Shown here piece by piece: positions 20,561 to 31,620 of a stretch of DNA of 64,000 nucleotides. Each line of letters opens with the position of its first letter. Positions within the stretch are counted from its first letter, which is position 1. The stretch spans positions 315,001 to 379,000 of the forward strand of contig CP110972.1 in assembly GCA_028869255.1 (NCBI GenBank). Direction: 5' to 3'. The DNA is from Pseudomonas poae. GTDB lineage: Bacteria; Pseudomonadota; Gammaproteobacteria; Pseudomonadales; Pseudomonadaceae. The notes beneath the pieces were generated by a model. It did not search any database and was not told the origin of the DNA. It saw only the letters and a list, made by a program, of their open reading frames with translations. The position numbers were made by a program, and so were the translations under genes.

Positions 20561-21619
20561 ATGACGCAAATTTCTGAACGCCTACTGGTTCAAGCCCACC
20601 TCGACGCCAAGCAGCCCAAAGCCCTCAGCGCCGATGAAGAGGCGAGCCTGCGGGCCGCCATCGCCGCCGAGCTGAAGGCTCAGGACGCGGTGCTGGTTGC
20701 CCACTTCTACTGCGACCCGGTGATTCAGGCTCTGGCCGAAGAGACCGGCGGCTGTGTTTCTGACTCCCTGGAGATGGCCCGCTTCGGCGCTGCCCACCCG
20801 GCCAAGACCGTACTGGTGGCCGGTGTGCGTTTCATGGGCGAGACCGCGAAAATCCTCACGCCTGAAAAACGCATCCTTATGCCGACCCTGGAAGCCACCT
20901 GTTCGCTGGACCTGGGGTGCCCGGTGGATGAGTTTTCGGCGTTCTGCGATCAGCATCCCGAGCGCACTGTGGTGGTTTACGCGAACACTTCGGCTGCGGT
21001 CAAGGCGCGCGCCGACTGGGTGGTTACCTCCAGTTGTGCGCTGGAAATCGTCGAAAGCCTGATGGACAACGGCGAGACGATTATCTGGGGCCCTGACAAG
21101 CACTTGGGCACCTATATCCAGCGCCAGACCGGTGCCGACATGCTGCTGTGGGACGGTGCCTGCATCGTCCATGAGGAGTTCAAGTCCAAGCAGCTGGAAG
21201 ACATGAAGGCGCTGTACCCGGACGCAGCGATCCTGGTGCACCCGGAATCACCGACGTCGGTGATCGAGTTGGCGGATGCGGTGGGCTCCACCAGCCAACT
21301 GATCGCCGCTGCGCAGCGTTTGCCGAACAAGACCTTCATCGTGGCCACCGATCGCGGCATTTTCTACAAGATGCAGCAGCTGTGCCCGGACAAGGTCTTT
21401 GTCGAAGCGCCTACCGCCGGTAACGGCGCGGCGTGCCGCAGCTGCGCGCACTGCCCGTGGATGGCGATGAATACGCTGGAGCGCACGCTGCAGTGCCTGC
21501 GTGAAGGCAGCAATGAGATATTCGTTGAGCCGTCGGTGATCCCGCAGGCTGTGCGGCCGCTCAAGCGCATGCTGGATTTCACCCAGGCTGCGCGCTTGAA
21601 GCTGGCCGGCAACGCCTGA
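20561..21619 (+). CDS. nadA: Quinolinate synthase NadA
   Basis: It condenses iminoaspartate with dihydroxyacetone phosphate to quinolinate, the second step of de novo NAD synthesis. It has 352 aa. Cysteines for the 4Fe-4S cluster are in the expected places: [22 protein letters not shown] and [14 protein letters not shown]. The substrate-binding HFYCDPVIQ and HPESPTSV motifs are present. The start is MTQISERLL at 20561; the frame is open further upstream without a good initiation site. Confidence 0.97.
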   Translation: MTQISERLLVQAHLDAKQPKALSADEEASLRAAIAAELKAQDAVLVAHFYCDPVIQALAEETGGCVSDSLEMARFGAAHPAKTVLVAGVRFMGETAKILTPEKRILMPTLEATCSLDLGCPVDEFSAFCDQHPERTVVVYANTSAAVKARADWVVTSSCALEIVESLMDNGETIIWGPDKHLGTYIQRQTGADMLLWDGACIVHEEFKSKQLEDMKALYPDAAILVHPESPTSVIELADAVGSTSQLIAAAQRLPNKTFIVATDRGIFYKMQQLCPDKVFVEAPTAGNGAACRSCAHCPWMAMNTLERTLQCLREGSNEIFVEPSVIPQAVRPLKRMLDFTQAARLKLAGNA

Positions 21620-21643
21620 CCTGGGAGGAACGCGGTCCAAAAT

Positions 21644-21731
21644 GTGGGAGCGGGCTTGCTCGCGAATACGGTGTGTCAGTTGATGCATCGGGTGACTGAA
21701 CCACCGCATTCGCGAGCAAGCCCGCTCCCAC
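21644..21731. repeat. REP/BIME inverted repeat
   Basis: GTGGGAGCGGGCTTGCTCGC is paired with its reverse complement, in the variant with the CGGGCTTGCTCGCGAAT core. It lies between the convergent nadA and RDD genes and ends in a T run, so it could also terminate nadA. Confidence 0.85.
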
Positions 21732-21750
21732 TTTTTTGTGTCGTCTGTGG

Positions 21751-22239
21751 TTACTTCTTCTGCTTGGGGATTCGCACCAGCTGCGTGTCCGAATAGATGT
21801 CATGCCAGCTGCGTTTCTGCTTGTCGAACAACGACCAGATAAACCCCAGCCCCACGCACAACCACGACGCAATCGACACCACAAAGCGCAGCAGCGCCTG
21901 CCACAGGCTGATCCGCGAGCCGTCGGCGTTTTGTACACGCACGCCCCACACCTGCATGCCCAGCGTTTGCCCGGAATGGGTCCAGAACTTGGCGAAAAAA
22001 CCAAACAGCACAACAAACAAAATCGTCGACAGCAACGGGTCGCCGTCCAGCGCGCCGGATTCGGTGAGGGTGCGCAGTTTGGCTTCGCCGATAAACGCCA
22101 TCCACACCAGCTTGTAGATAAACGCGGTGACGATCAGCAGGGCGGTGCACAACAGGAAGTCATAGAACATCGCTGCCAGACGACGGCCCAGGCCAACGGC
22201 GGGGAATTCGCCTTGGGGGCTCAGCAGGGGTTTGGACAT
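21751..22239 (-). CDS. RDD family membrane protein
   Basis: A protein of about 162 aa with three hydrophobic segments (AAMFYDFLLCTALLIVTAFIY, LLSTILFVVLFGFFAKFW, VVSIASWLCVGLGFIW). The RDD signature is visible as GLGRRLAAMFYDFLL (R...D), with the family TLGMQVWGVRVQNADG. RDD proteins are often called transporters, but most have no known function. The start MSKPLLSPQGEFP at 22239 is preferred over an upstream ATG that lies in the cold-shock terminator. Confidence 0.88.
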   Translation of the reverse strand: MSKPLLSPQGEFPAVGLGRRLAAMFYDFLLCTALLIVTAFIYKLVWMAFIGEAKLRTLTESGALDGDPLLSTILFVVLFGFFAKFWTHSGQTLGMQVWGVRVQNADGSRISLWQALLRFVVSIASWLCVGLGFIWSLFDKQKRSWHDIYSDTQLVRIPKQKK

Positions 22240-22286
22240 GGCAGGCTCTCTGGATAAAAAAGCCATTTTACGAGCAAACGCACATA

Positions 22287-22320
22287 AAAAAGCCCCTGAT
22301 GTCAGCATCAGGGGCTTTTT
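22287..22320. terminator. Terminator after the cold-shock gene
   Basis: AAAAAGCCCCTGATG pairs with CATCAGGGGCTTTTT around TCAG. It serves the minus-strand cold-shock gene just before the RDD gene. Confidence 0.9.
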
Positions 22321-22333
22321 GTCGCAAGGGGGA

Positions 22334-22546
22334 TCAGGCTTCTGCGATCACTTCGTCAGCCTGCATGCCTTTCTGGCCTTGCACAGCAACGAACGTCACT
22401 TTCTGGCCTTCTTTCAGGCTCTTGAAGCCGTTGCCCTGAATAGCGCGGAAATGCACGAACAGATCCGGACCGCTTTCTGGCGTGATAAAACCAAACCCTT
22501 TCTCGTCGTTAAACCACTTGACGGTACCGCTCTGACGTGTCGACAT
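22334..22546 (-). CDS. Cold-shock protein, CspA family
   Basis: A 70-aa single cold-shock domain that binds single-stranded RNA/DNA and acts as an RNA chaperone. RNP1 is EKGFGFI and RNP2 is DLFVHF; the order [18 protein letters not shown] is classic. An AAGGAAATAAGAA sequence precedes the ATG. A long leader is likely, as in other cold-shock mRNAs, but no cold box could be assigned with confidence. Confidence 0.95.
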   Translation of the reverse strand: MSTRQSGTVKWFNDEKGFGFITPESGPDLFVHFRAIQGNGFKSLKEGQKVTFVAVQGQKGMQADEVIAEA

Positions 22547-22939
22547 TTCTTATTTCCTTTGACGCAAAAAATTAATGACAGTCCCTTTCACATGAAAGAG
22601 TACTGGGCTGGGTTGCAGGAAAGTAAGAGACGTCGAACGGGTTGTAGCACAACTACTTCAGCTACTGCCCAGGTCCAGGTTCCAAGCGACCCATGCAAAC
22701 ACAGTGGGCAAACTCTACGCCAACTAATACAGAAAAAACAAGCCCTGCGCAAAGCCCAGGTTTTGCTGGGCTTTATGACACTTCGGTCAACAATGAAGGC
22801 TTGGCTTATTCGATAGAAAGTGTCACTTGTTATAGGCGAGTTCCTTAAACAATGACTATCGTCAATGCACTGTTTTATGGCGGTTGCGTTACAGATTAGT
22901 GCACGTTAACGCAACCGCGTTACTTATAGAAACAGCCAA
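22547..22939. other. Region between gcvT and the cold-shock gene
   Basis: No gene is seen. It holds a hairpin AAAGCCCAG/CTGGGCTTT (22751-22774), perhaps the gcvT terminator or part of the cold-shock leader, and an 11-bp inverted repeat CGGTTGCGTTA/TAACGCAACCG (22881-22891 / 22907-22917). The rest should be cold-shock promoter and 5' leader. Confidence 0.5.
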
Positions 22940-24063
22940 TCAGCCACGGAAGTAACGTTGCGGTACAAATGGCATTTTACTTACACGCAGTGGCACCTTT
23001 TTCCCACGTACCAACGCAGACACTTCGGTATCCAATGCAATGAACGCACTGTCCAGGTAAGCCATGGCCAGCGGGCCGCCCAAGGTCGGGCCAAAGCCAC
23101 CGCTGCACACGCTGCCGATCACGCTGCCGTGTTCATCGACGATTTCTGCGCCTTCACGCACCGGGGTACGCTCTTGAGGCAGCAGGCCAACGCGCTTGCG
23201 GCTCACGCCAGTTTGTTGTTGGGTAAAGATGCGGTCCGCCCCGGGAAGCCACCGGCACGTGCGCCGTCGGCGCGGCGGGCCTTGGAAATCGCCCACAACA
23301 GGCTGGCTTCGATCGGCGTGGTCTCGGTGTTCATGTCGTGGCCGTACAGGCACAGGCCGGCCTCCAGGCGCAGCGAGTCGCGGGCGCCCAGGCCGATGGC
23401 TTGCACTTCGGTTTCGGCCAGCAGGCTGCGGGCCAGGCTTTCGGCGCTGGCTGCGGGCACGGAGATTTCAAAACCGTCTTCGCCGGTGTAGCCGGAACGG
23501 CTGACGTAGCAGTCCACGCCCAGCAGGCGCAGGGAAGCGAATTGCATGAACGTCATCTGGGTGACTTCCGGTGCCAGGCGCGCCAATACCTTCACCGCTG
23601 CCGGGCCTTGCAGCGCCAGCAGGGCACGTTCTTCGAACAGCGGCTCGATGCTGCACTGGTCGCCGATATGCTGGCGCAGGTGGGCCAGGTCCTGGTCCTT
23701 GCAGGCGGCGTTGACCACCAGGAACAGTTCGTCGTTACCCAGGTTGGCCACCATCAGGTCGTCGAGGATGCCGCCTTGATCGTTGGTGAACATGGCGTAG
23801 CGCTGCATGCCCACCGGCAGGTCGATGATGTCGACCGGCACCAGGGTTTCCAGGGCCTTGGCGGCATTCGCGCCGGTGAGGCGGATCTGGCCCATGTGCG
23901 ACACGTCGAACAACCCGGCCTGTTCACGGGTGTGCAGGTGTTCCTTCATCACGCCGAGCGGGTACTGCACCGGCATGTCGTAGCCGGCGAAGGGCACCAT
24001 GCGTGCGCCCAGCTCGAGGTGCAATGCATGCAATGGGGTTTTCAACAGGGTTTCGGTGGACAT
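22940..24063 (-). pseudogene. gcvT: Glycine cleavage system aminomethyltransferase (T protein), frameshifted
   Basis: The T protein transfers the methylene of aminomethylated H protein to tetrahydrofolate. The N-terminal 260 residues ([19 protein letters not shown], then GYTGEDGFEI, SLRLEAGLCLYGHD) are normal. After ARAGGFPG the frame breaks at 23239-23245, and the rest (ADRIFTQQQTGVSRKRVGLL to YFRG) is in another frame. The segment is one base short of 375 codons, so one deleted base in CCCCGGG explains it. It is the distal gene of gcvH-gcvP-sdaA-gcvT. Confidence 0.9.
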
Positions 24064-24102
24064 ATTCAGCTCCTGAAAAACGTGCTGGCGCGCTTGTAGG
24101 CG

Positions 24103-25479
<1,377 letters not shown>

Positions 25480-25527
25480 GGTTGTTCTCCGGTTTCTTAT
25501 TATTTTGGAAGCGGACTCGGTCCAAAT

Positions 25528-25616
25528 GTGGGAGCGGGCTTGCTCGCGAATACGGTGTGTCAGATTTATAAATCTGGTGACTGATACGCCGCTTTCGCGA
25601 GCAAGCCCGCTCCCAC
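25528..25616. repeat. REP/BIME inverted repeat
   Basis: GTGGGAGCGGGCTTGCTCGC and its reverse complement, in the gap between gcvP and sdaA. It occupies the place where several other pseudomonads carry glyA2. Confidence 0.85.
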
Positions 25617-25643
25617 ATTGTTGACCGCGTTTCTTCAGTCAGG

Positions 25644-28481
25644 TTAGGCGTAGCTCTCAATCGAGGGGCACGCACACACCAGGTTGCGATCGCCAAACAC
25701 GTTGTCGACCCGGCCTACCGGCGGCCAGTATTTGCCTTCGATCAACGACGCTACCGGGTACACCGCCTGTTCGCGGCTGTACGGGTGGCTCCATTCGCCC
25801 ACCAGTTCCGCCGCAGTGTGCGGGGCGTTTTTCAGGGGGTTGTCGTCCTTGTCCAGGGTGCCGTTTTCCACCGCCCGAATTTCTTCGCGGATGGTGATCA
25901 TCGCGTCACAGAAGCGATCCAGTTCTTCCTTGGATTCGCTTTCGGTCGGCTCGATCATCAGCGTGCCGGCCACCGGGAACGACATGGTCGGCGCATGGAA
26001 GCCGAAGTCGATCAGGCGCTTGGCCACGTCGTCCACGCTGATGCCGCTGCTGTCCTTCAGCGGGCGCAGGTCCAGGATGCACTCGTGCGCCACCAGGCCG
26101 TTGCTGCCGGTGTACAGCACGGGGTAGTGCTCTTCGAGGCGACGGGAAATGTAGTTGGCATTCAGGATCGCCAACTGCGAAGCGCGCTTGAGGCCTGCGC
26201 CGCCCATCATGCTGATGTACATCCAGGTGATCGGCAGGATGCTCGCGCTGCCGAATGGCGCCGCGCACACCGCGCCTTCCTTGCGCTCCATGGCCGCGTG
26301 GCCCGGCAGGAATGGCGTGAGGTGCGACTTCACACCAATCGGGCCAACGCCAGGCCCGCCGCCGCCGTGAGGAATGCAGAAGGTCTTGTGCAGGTTCAGG
26401 TGGGACACGTCGCCGCCGAACTTGCCCGGTGCGCACAGGCCGACCATCGCGTTCATGTTGGCGCCGTCGATGTACACCTGGCCGCCGTTGTCGTGGATGA
26501 TCCCGCAGATGTCGCGGATACCTTCTTCGAACACGCCGTGGGTGGACGGGTAGGTGATCATCAGCGCGGCGAGGTGTTCGCGGTGCTCGATAGCCTTGGC
26601 GCGCAGGTCTTCGATATCGACGTTGCCACGCGCGTCGCAGGCGGTCACGACCACGCGCATACCGGCCATGTTGGCGGTGGCAGGGTTGGTGCCGTGGGCC
26701 GACGACGGGATCAGGCAGATGTCGCGGCGCTCCTCGCCACGGCTCTGGTGATAGGCACGAATGGCCAGCAGGCCTGCGTACTCACCCTGGGAACCGGCGT
26801 TCGGCTGCAGCGAGATTGCGTCATAACCGGTGGCCGCGCAGAGCATGGCTTCCAGCTCGGAGGTCAGTTGCAGGTAGCCGGCGCTTTGTTCGGCCGGGGC
26901 GAACGGGTGCAGGGCACCGAATTCGGCCCAGGTCACCGGGATCATTTCGCTGGCGGCATTGAGCTTCATGGTGCACGAGCCCAGCGGGATCATGGTGCGG
27001 TCCAGCGCCAGGTCCTTGTCGGCCAGCTTGCGCAGGTAGCGCATCAGCTCGGTTTCGGAGTGGTAACGGTTGAACACCGGGTGGCTGAGGATCGGCGACT
27101 GGCGCAGCAGGGCGGTGGGCAGGGTGCTTTCAGTCGCGGCGAAGGCCGGCAGGGCTTTGCCATCGGCAAAGAGGCTCCACAGGGTTTCGATATCGGCCTG
27201 GGTGGTGGTTTCATCGACCGACAGGCCGACGCGCTCAGCGTCCACCACACGCAGGTTGATGCGCTGGGCGCGGGCCTTGTCGTGCAGGGCGGCGGTGTTG
27301 GCGCCGGTGTTGAGGGTCAGGGTGTCGAAGAAGTTTTCCTGTTCGACGTTCAGGCCCAGAGCGGTCAAGCCCTTGGCCAGAATCGCGGTCAGTTGGTGAA
27401 TGCGCTGGGCGATCTGGGTCAGGCCCTTGGGGCCGTGGTACACGGCGTACATGCTGGCGATGTTGGCCAGCAGCACTTGGGCGGTGCAGATGTTGCTCGT
27501 GGCTTTTTCGCGACGGATATGTTGCTCGCGGGTCTGCATGGCCAGGCGCAGGGCTGGCTTGCCGAAACGGTCGACGGACACACCGACCAGGCGCCCCGGC
27601 ATATCACGCTTGAACGCATCCTTGGTGGAGAAATACGCCGCGTGCGGGCCACCAAATCCCAGCGGCACACCGAAGCGTTGCGCGCTGCCGATGGCCACGT
27701 CGGCACCGAACTCACCCGGCGGGGTCAGCAGGGTCAGGGCCAGCAGGTCCGCGGCCACGGCGACCAGTGCATTGGCGGCGTGGAAACGCTCGGTCAGCTC
27801 ACGGTAATCAAACACGTCACCGTTGCTGGCCGGGTATTGCAGCAGGGCGCCGAAGAACGGACTCACATCGCTCAGCTCGCGCTCATCGCCCACCACCACA
27901 TCGATGCCCAGCGGCTCGGCACGCGTGCGCAGTACGTCGAGGGTTTGCGGGTGGCTGTGGATCGAGGCGAAGAACGCGTTACTGCCCTTGTTTTTGCTCA
28001 GGCGCTTGCAGAAGGTCATGGCTTCGGCGGCGGCGGTGGCTTCGTCGAGCAAGGAGGCGTTGGCGATCGGCAGGCCGGTGAGATCGCTGATCAGGGTCTG
28101 GAAGTTCAGCAGCGCTTCCAGGCGGCCTTGGGAAATCTCCGGTTGATACGGGGTGTAGGCGGTGTACCAGGCCGGGTTTTCCAGCAGGTTGCGCAGGATC
28201 GGCGATGGCGTGTGGCAGTTGTAGTAGCCCTGGCCGATGTAGGTCTTGAACAGCTGGTTCTTGCCGGCGATGGCCTTGATCCTGGCCAGGGCCTCGGCTT
28301 CGCTCAGGCCGTCTTCCAGGCCAAGTACGCTGGTGCCCTTGATGCTTTCCGGGATCACGCTGGCGCTCAGGGCTTCCAGGGAGTCGAAGCCCAGGCTTGT
28401 GAGCATTTGCTGCTCATCTTCCTGGCGCGGGCCGATGTGGCGGGCGATGAATTCGTTGGCGGTGCTCAAATTAACAGTCAT
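25644..28481 (-). CDS. gcvP: Glycine dehydrogenase (decarboxylating), P protein
   Basis: A PLP enzyme that decarboxylates glycine and loads the aminomethyl group on the H-protein lipoyl arm. It has 945 aa, the long fused form with two homologous halves. The PLP lysine is in [20 protein letters not shown] in the second half. The N-terminus [17 protein letters not shown] and [15 protein letters not shown] are typical. It begins 10 bases after gcvH and is in the same operon. Confidence 0.97.
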   Translation of the reverse strand: MTVNLSTANEFIARHIGPRQEDEQQMLTSLGFDSLEALSASVIPESIKGTSVLGLEDGLSEAEALARIKAIAGKNQLFKTYIGQGYYNCHTPSPILRNLLENPAWYTAYTPYQPEISQGRLEALLNFQTLISDLTGLPIANASLLDEATAAAEAMTFCKRLSKNKGSNAFFASIHSHPQTLDVLRTRAEPLGIDVVVGDERELSDVSPFFGALLQYPASNGDVFDYRELTERFHAANALVAVAADLLALTLLTPPGEFGADVAIGSAQRFGVPLGFGGPHAAYFSTKDAFKRDMPGRLVGVSVDRFGKPALRLAMQTREQHIRREKATSNICTAQVLLANIASMYAVYHGPKGLTQIAQRIHQLTAILAKGLTALGLNVEQENFFDTLTLNTGANTAALHDKARAQRINLRVVDAERVGLSVDETTTQADIETLWSLFADGKALPAFAATESTLPTALLRQSPILSHPVFNRYHSETELMRYLRKLADKDLALDRTMIPLGSCTMKLNAASEMIPVTWAEFGALHPFAPAEQSAGYLQLTSELEAMLCAATGYDAISLQPNAGSQGEYAGLLAIRAYHQSRGEERRDICLIPSSAHGTNPATANMAGMRVVVTACDARGNVDIEDLRAKAIEHREHLAALMITYPSTHGVFEEGIRDICGIIHDNGGQVYIDGANMNAMVGLCAPGKFGGDVSHLNLHKTFCIPHGGGGPGVGPIGVKSHLTPFLPGHAAMERKEGAVCAAPFGSASILPITWMYISMMGGAGLKRASQLAILNANYISRRLEEHYPVLYTGSNGLVAHECILDLRPLKDSSGISVDDVAKRLIDFGFHAPTMSFPVAGTLMIEPTESESKEELDRFCDAMITIREEIRAVENGTLDKDDNPLKNAPHTAAELVGEWSHPYSREQAVYPVASLIEGKYWPPVGRVDNVFGDRNLVCACPSIESYA

Positions 28482-28491
28482 GGCGCGCTCC

Positions 28492-28875
28492 TCAGGCTTC
28501 AGCGTTGGCTTTGATCAGGCGGTCGTACGCGTCCTGATCCAACAGTTTAGCTACCGCTTCGGCATCGGCCGGTTTAAAGCGGAAGAACCAGCCTTCGCCC
28601 ATTGGGTCTTCGTTGACCAGTTCCGGGCTGTCGCTGAGCTTGTCGTTCACTTGCAGTACTTCGCCGGTCAGCGGCATGTAGACGCCGCTGGCGGCTTTGA
28701 CCGATTCCACGGTGGAGGCTTCGGCGCCCTGGTCGTAGGCCTGCAACTCCGGCAGTTGCACGAAAACCACGTCACCCAGTGCGTTTTGCGCGAAAGCGGT
28801 GATGCCTACGGTGATGCTGCCGTCGGCTTCGGCGCGTAGCCATTCGTGATCTTCGGTGAAACGCAACTCGCTCAT
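28492..28875 (-). CDS. gcvH: Glycine cleavage system H protein
   Basis: The lipoyl carrier that shuttles intermediates among P, T and L proteins. It has 127 aa. The lipoylated Lys is residue 60, in [16 protein letters not shown]; the N-terminus [14 protein letters not shown] is typical. It is the first gene of the minus-strand operon and has a sigma-54-type promoter about 60-75 bases upstream of its ATG. Confidence 0.96.
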   Translation of the reverse strand: MSELRFTEDHEWLRAEADGSITVGITAFAQNALGDVVFVQLPELQAYDQGAEASTVESVKAASGVYMPLTGEVLQVNDKLSDSPELVNEDPMGEGWFFRFKPADAEAVAKLLDQDAYDRLIKANAEA

Positions 28876-28933
28876 GGAAACTCCTCAGGGCCAGATTCGT
28901 CTGGTGGACGGGATGGGGTAATGGGGAGTTGCC

Positions 28934-28951
28934 TAGCAATATCGCGGCCAA
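28934..28951 (-). promoter_or_regulatory. Sigma-54 promoter of the gcvH operon
   Basis: On the minus strand TTGGCCGCGATATTGCTA has GG and GC separated by exactly ten bases, the -24/-12 arrangement of RpoN promoters (consensus TTGGCACG-N4-TTGCW). Transcription would begin near 28924. The nearby sigma-54 activator gene gcsR fits this call. Confidence 0.8.
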
Positions 28952-29014
28952 CGTTATTAATGCGTTATGAATCAATGGTTTGGTGTTTTTGGGTTTGACG
29001 GGGGTGGTTTTGGT

Positions 29015-29032
29015 TGTAGCGATTTCGATACG
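29015..29032. promoter_or_regulatory. Candidate GcsR (TyrR-type) binding site 1
   Basis: TGTAGCG-ATTT-CGATACG, two 7-base half-sites with a 4-base spacer, like the 18-bp sites I recall for P. aeruginosa GcsR (TGTAACG-N4-CGTTCCG). It is about 100 bases upstream of the predicted transcription start. Confidence 0.45.
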
Positions 29033-29114
29033 GTTGGGGTGGGGAAAAAAAGCCTATGTGGATCAAAGCCTTGCATGGCGTGCAAAAATTTGGGGTGGAG
29101 TGATATCGTTACGC

Positions 29115-29132
29115 TGTAGCGCTTTCAGTACA
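29115..29132. promoter_or_regulatory. Candidate GcsR (TyrR-type) binding site 2
   Basis: TGTAGCG-CTTT-CAGTACA has the same form as site 1 and lies exactly 100 bp farther upstream in the same orientation, suitable for an enhancer. Confidence 0.45.
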
Positions 29133-29173
29133 GTGGGGGTCGCTTTTGGGGTTGAGCATGGGCTTTGGTACAT

Positions 29174-29998
29174 ATCCGTTATTTGGGTTGCGGCGGGGAT
29201 TGGTTCCGCTCTTACAGCGGGTCACTTTTGGAAAAGCGCCAAAAGTAACCAAAAACGCTTCGCCCCATCACTCGGCACCTCGCCTCCGGCTCGGTGTGCC
29301 CTCACTCCGGCTTGAATCCGTGGGCCGCCGCGATGGGCCATCCATGGCCCAGCGCGGCTAACCCGGCGTCCTGCCGGGTTGCCCACGGATTCAAGCCTGC
29401 GTTCGGCCATCGTGATTGACGGGGCGCCTCAGATCACGATCAAAAGCCCTAGATCAAAAGATCGCTGACTTCGTCAGCGGTAAGGATGTAAGGGCCAGAT
29501 CAAAAACAAAGCGAGGCGGCCTGACAGCCGACCTGAGCCTTAAGGCGGTACCCGGTCCAAATGTGGGAGCTGGCTTGCCTGCGATGGCATCAACCCGGTG
29601 TGCCTGATGTACCGAGGTGCCTGTATCGCAGGCAAGCCAGCTCCCACAGAAAAGCACCCCACTGCGCACGCCGAACCGCTCTTGATCTACACCACTCAGG
29701 TCGGCTACTAGGCCGCCGTGCTCTGCTTTTGATCTTGATCCTAGGCGCCCCATTAACCACGCTGGCCGCACGCAGGCTTGAATCCGTGGGTAACCCGGCA
29801 GGACGCCGGGTTAGCCGCGCTGGGCCAAGGATGGCCCATCGCGGCGGCCCACGGATTCAAGTCTGCGTGCGGGCACACCGAGCCGGAGGCGAGGTGCCGA
29901 GTGGTGGGGCAAGAGCCTTTTGGTTACTTTTGGGCTCTTTTCAAAAGTGACCCGCTGTAAGAGCGGAACCAATTTCAGCCACTACCCAAATAACGGAT
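29174..29998. repeat. Giant imperfect palindrome (two ~235-bp arms, REP at centre)
   Basis: The outer arms 29174-29409 and 29764-29998 are near-identical reverse complements, beginning TATCCGTTATTTGGG and including TTGGTTCCGCTCTTACAGCG. Each arm also contains an inner palindrome (GCTTGAATCCGTGGG ... CCCACGGATTCAAGC). The symmetry continues imperfectly inward (AGCCGACCTGAG at 29528-29539 against CTCAGGTCGGCT at 29695-29706), so the whole 825 bp is one palindrome with a REP at its centre. Short open frames in the arms look non-coding. Confidence 0.85.
29563..29647. repeat. REP/BIME at the apex of the giant palindrome
   Basis: GTGGGAGCTGGCTTGCCTGC with its reverse complement, in the same variant as the copy at 10166. 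Confidence 0.85.
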
Positions 29999-30006
29999 AA
30001 GCCCAA

Positions 30007-31515
30007 TCAAACCTTATTCGGAATACCGTACTTACGCAGCCGATGCGCAATCGCCGTGTGCGAAGTCTGCAGTCGGCTGGCCAACTGCCGGGTCGACGGA
30101 TAGCTGGCATAGAGCTTCTCCAGCAAGCTACGTTCAAAATCGTCCACCGCCTGCTCCAGGCTGTCGACTTCGCCGTCACTCTGACGCGCCACCGAGGTGC
30201 CAGCTATGTCCAGGTCACCGATGTCCACCAAGCTGCTCTCACAGATAGCAGCAGCGCGAAAGATCACATTCTGCAATTGGCGCACATTGCCCGGCCAACG
30301 GTTACCCAGCAGCGCCGGGTACGTGCCGGGCGCCAGTCGGCACACCGGGCGCTGGATCTGCGCGCAGGCTTGCTGCATGAAGTAGCGGGCCAGAAGCAGA
30401 ATGTCCTGACCTCGCTCGCGCAGCGGCGGTACTTCAACGTTGAGCACGTTAAGGCGGTAAAACAGGTCTTCGCGGAAGGTGCCCTCGCTGACCATCTTTT
30501 CCAGGTCGCGGTGGGTGGCGCTGAGGATCCGCACATTGACCTTGACCTCACGGTCGCCGCCCACCCGGCGAAAGCTGCCGTCGTTGAGAAAACGCAGCAG
30601 TTTGGCCTGCAGGTACGGCGACATTTCACCGATTTCATCGAGGAACACCGTGCCCTGGTTGGCCAGCTCCATCAGCCCCGGCTTGCCGCCACGCTGCGCA
30701 CCGGTGAACGCGCCGGGGGCGTAACCGAACAATTCGCTCTCGGCGAGATTCTCCGGCAGCGCCGCGCAGTTCAATGCCAGAAACGGCGCACTGTGGCGCG
30801 CACTGATGGCGTGGCAGGCGCGGGCGACCAGCTCTTTGCCGGTGCCGGTTTCACCCTGGATCAACAGCGGCGCGTCCAGCGCCGCCACCCGTTGCGCCCG
30901 GGCCTTGAGGGTGCGAATCACCGGGGACTCGCCCAGCAGCGCATCAAACCCTTCGGCATGGTCGTGGTGCAGCGCCGACAATTGCTCGCCGATGCGGTTG
31001 GGCTGGTAGAGGGTCAGCAGGGCGCCGGCGTCGGTGATCGGTGTGGCGTCGAGCAGCAGGGTCTGGCCGTTGACGCTGATCTCGCGCAACGGCAAACGGA
31101 AGCCGTGTTCCAGCAAGGTGCCCAGCAGCGCCGGGTCATCGAACAGCTCGGCGATGCTTTCCCCGGCGGGTTCGCGGCCGTAGAGGGCAATCAGCGCAGG
31201 GTTGGCCAGCAGGATCTTGCCCGCACTGTCCAAGGCCAGCACCGGGTCGGTCATGGCCGCGAGCAGGGCGTCGAGTTGCAGGTGGCGGCGCTGGCCGGGG
31301 AGGATGTCGACCACCGTCACGGCCTGCACGCCGTGCACGCTGAACAGCGCGTCACGCAGTTCTTCAAGCACCTCGGCGCTGAGGGTCGGGGCGTCGATGT
31401 AGACGTTGGGCGGCACCATCTCCACCGCATCCAGGTTGAGATTACGCCCACCGAGCAAGGCCAGGACTTCCTGGGTAATGCCGACGCGGTCGATGAAGCT
31501 GACGTGGATACGCAT
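30007..31515 (-). CDS. gcsR: TyrR-like sigma-54 enhancer-binding protein GcsR
   Basis: The activator of the glycine cleavage operon in P. aeruginosa (PA2449) matches in architecture and position. It has 502 aa: an N-terminal ACT domain (MRIHVSFIDRVGITQEVLAL), a PAS region (~80-190), an AAA+ domain with Walker A GETGTGKE, the sigma-54 contact loop GAFTGAQRGGKPG, Walker B GTVFLDEIGEMS, and a TyrR-type C-terminal helix-turn-helix (TRQLASRLQTSHTAIAHRLRKYGI). GAFTGA is intact, so it can work with RpoN, matching the promoter upstream of gcvH. The start at 31515 is chosen because the ACT domain begins there. Confidence 0.9.
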   Translation of the reverse strand: MRIHVSFIDRVGITQEVLALLGGRNLNLDAVEMVPPNVYIDAPTLSAEVLEELRDALFSVHGVQAVTVVDILPGQRRHLQLDALLAAMTDPVLALDSAGKILLANPALIALYGREPAGESIAELFDDPALLGTLLEHGFRLPLREISVNGQTLLLDATPITDAGALLTLYQPNRIGEQLSALHHDHAEGFDALLGESPVIRTLKARAQRVAALDAPLLIQGETGTGKELVARACHAISARHSAPFLALNCAALPENLAESELFGYAPGAFTGAQRGGKPGLMELANQGTVFLDEIGEMSPYLQAKLLRFLNDGSFRRVGGDREVKVNVRILSATHRDLEKMVSEGTFREDLFYRLNVLNVEVPPLRERGQDILLLARYFMQQACAQIQRPVCRLAPGTYPALLGNRWPGNVRQLQNVIFRAAAICESSLVDIGDLDIAGTSVARQSDGEVDSLEQAVDDFERSLLEKLYASYPSTRQLASRLQTSHTAIAHRLRKYGIPNKV

Positions 31516-31580
31516 GGGGGCTGGCGATTCTGCAGAGCGAGAGGCGGCAAGTATGCCTTGGAGCGGATGGAGATCAAAAT

Positions 31581-31602
31581 GTGGGAGCGGGCTTGCTCCC
31601 AC
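31581..31602. repeat. Short REP-type hairpin
   Basis: GTGGGAGCGGGCTTGCTCCCAC is a single, collapsed REP unit between gcsR and the DUF5064 gene, capable of forming a tight hairpin. Confidence 0.7.
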
Positions 31603-31620
31603 ATTGGATTTGCGCTGTTC

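Noticed and set aside
25785..28514. 909-aa open frame antisense to gcvP
   Set aside because: It is a shadow frame of gcvP, rich in Gly, His, Gln and Val, with no domain resemblance.
28980..29315. ORF starting MVFLGLTGVVLVVAISIR in the gcvH upstream region
   Set aside because: It has a hydrophobic N-terminus but runs across candidate regulatory sites and ends inside the giant palindrome; there is no RBS and no family. Kept as non-coding.
29222..29410. Short ORFs within the palindrome arms (both arms)
   Set aside because: These frames arise from the repeated sequence itself and are frequently over-annotated as hypothetical proteins.
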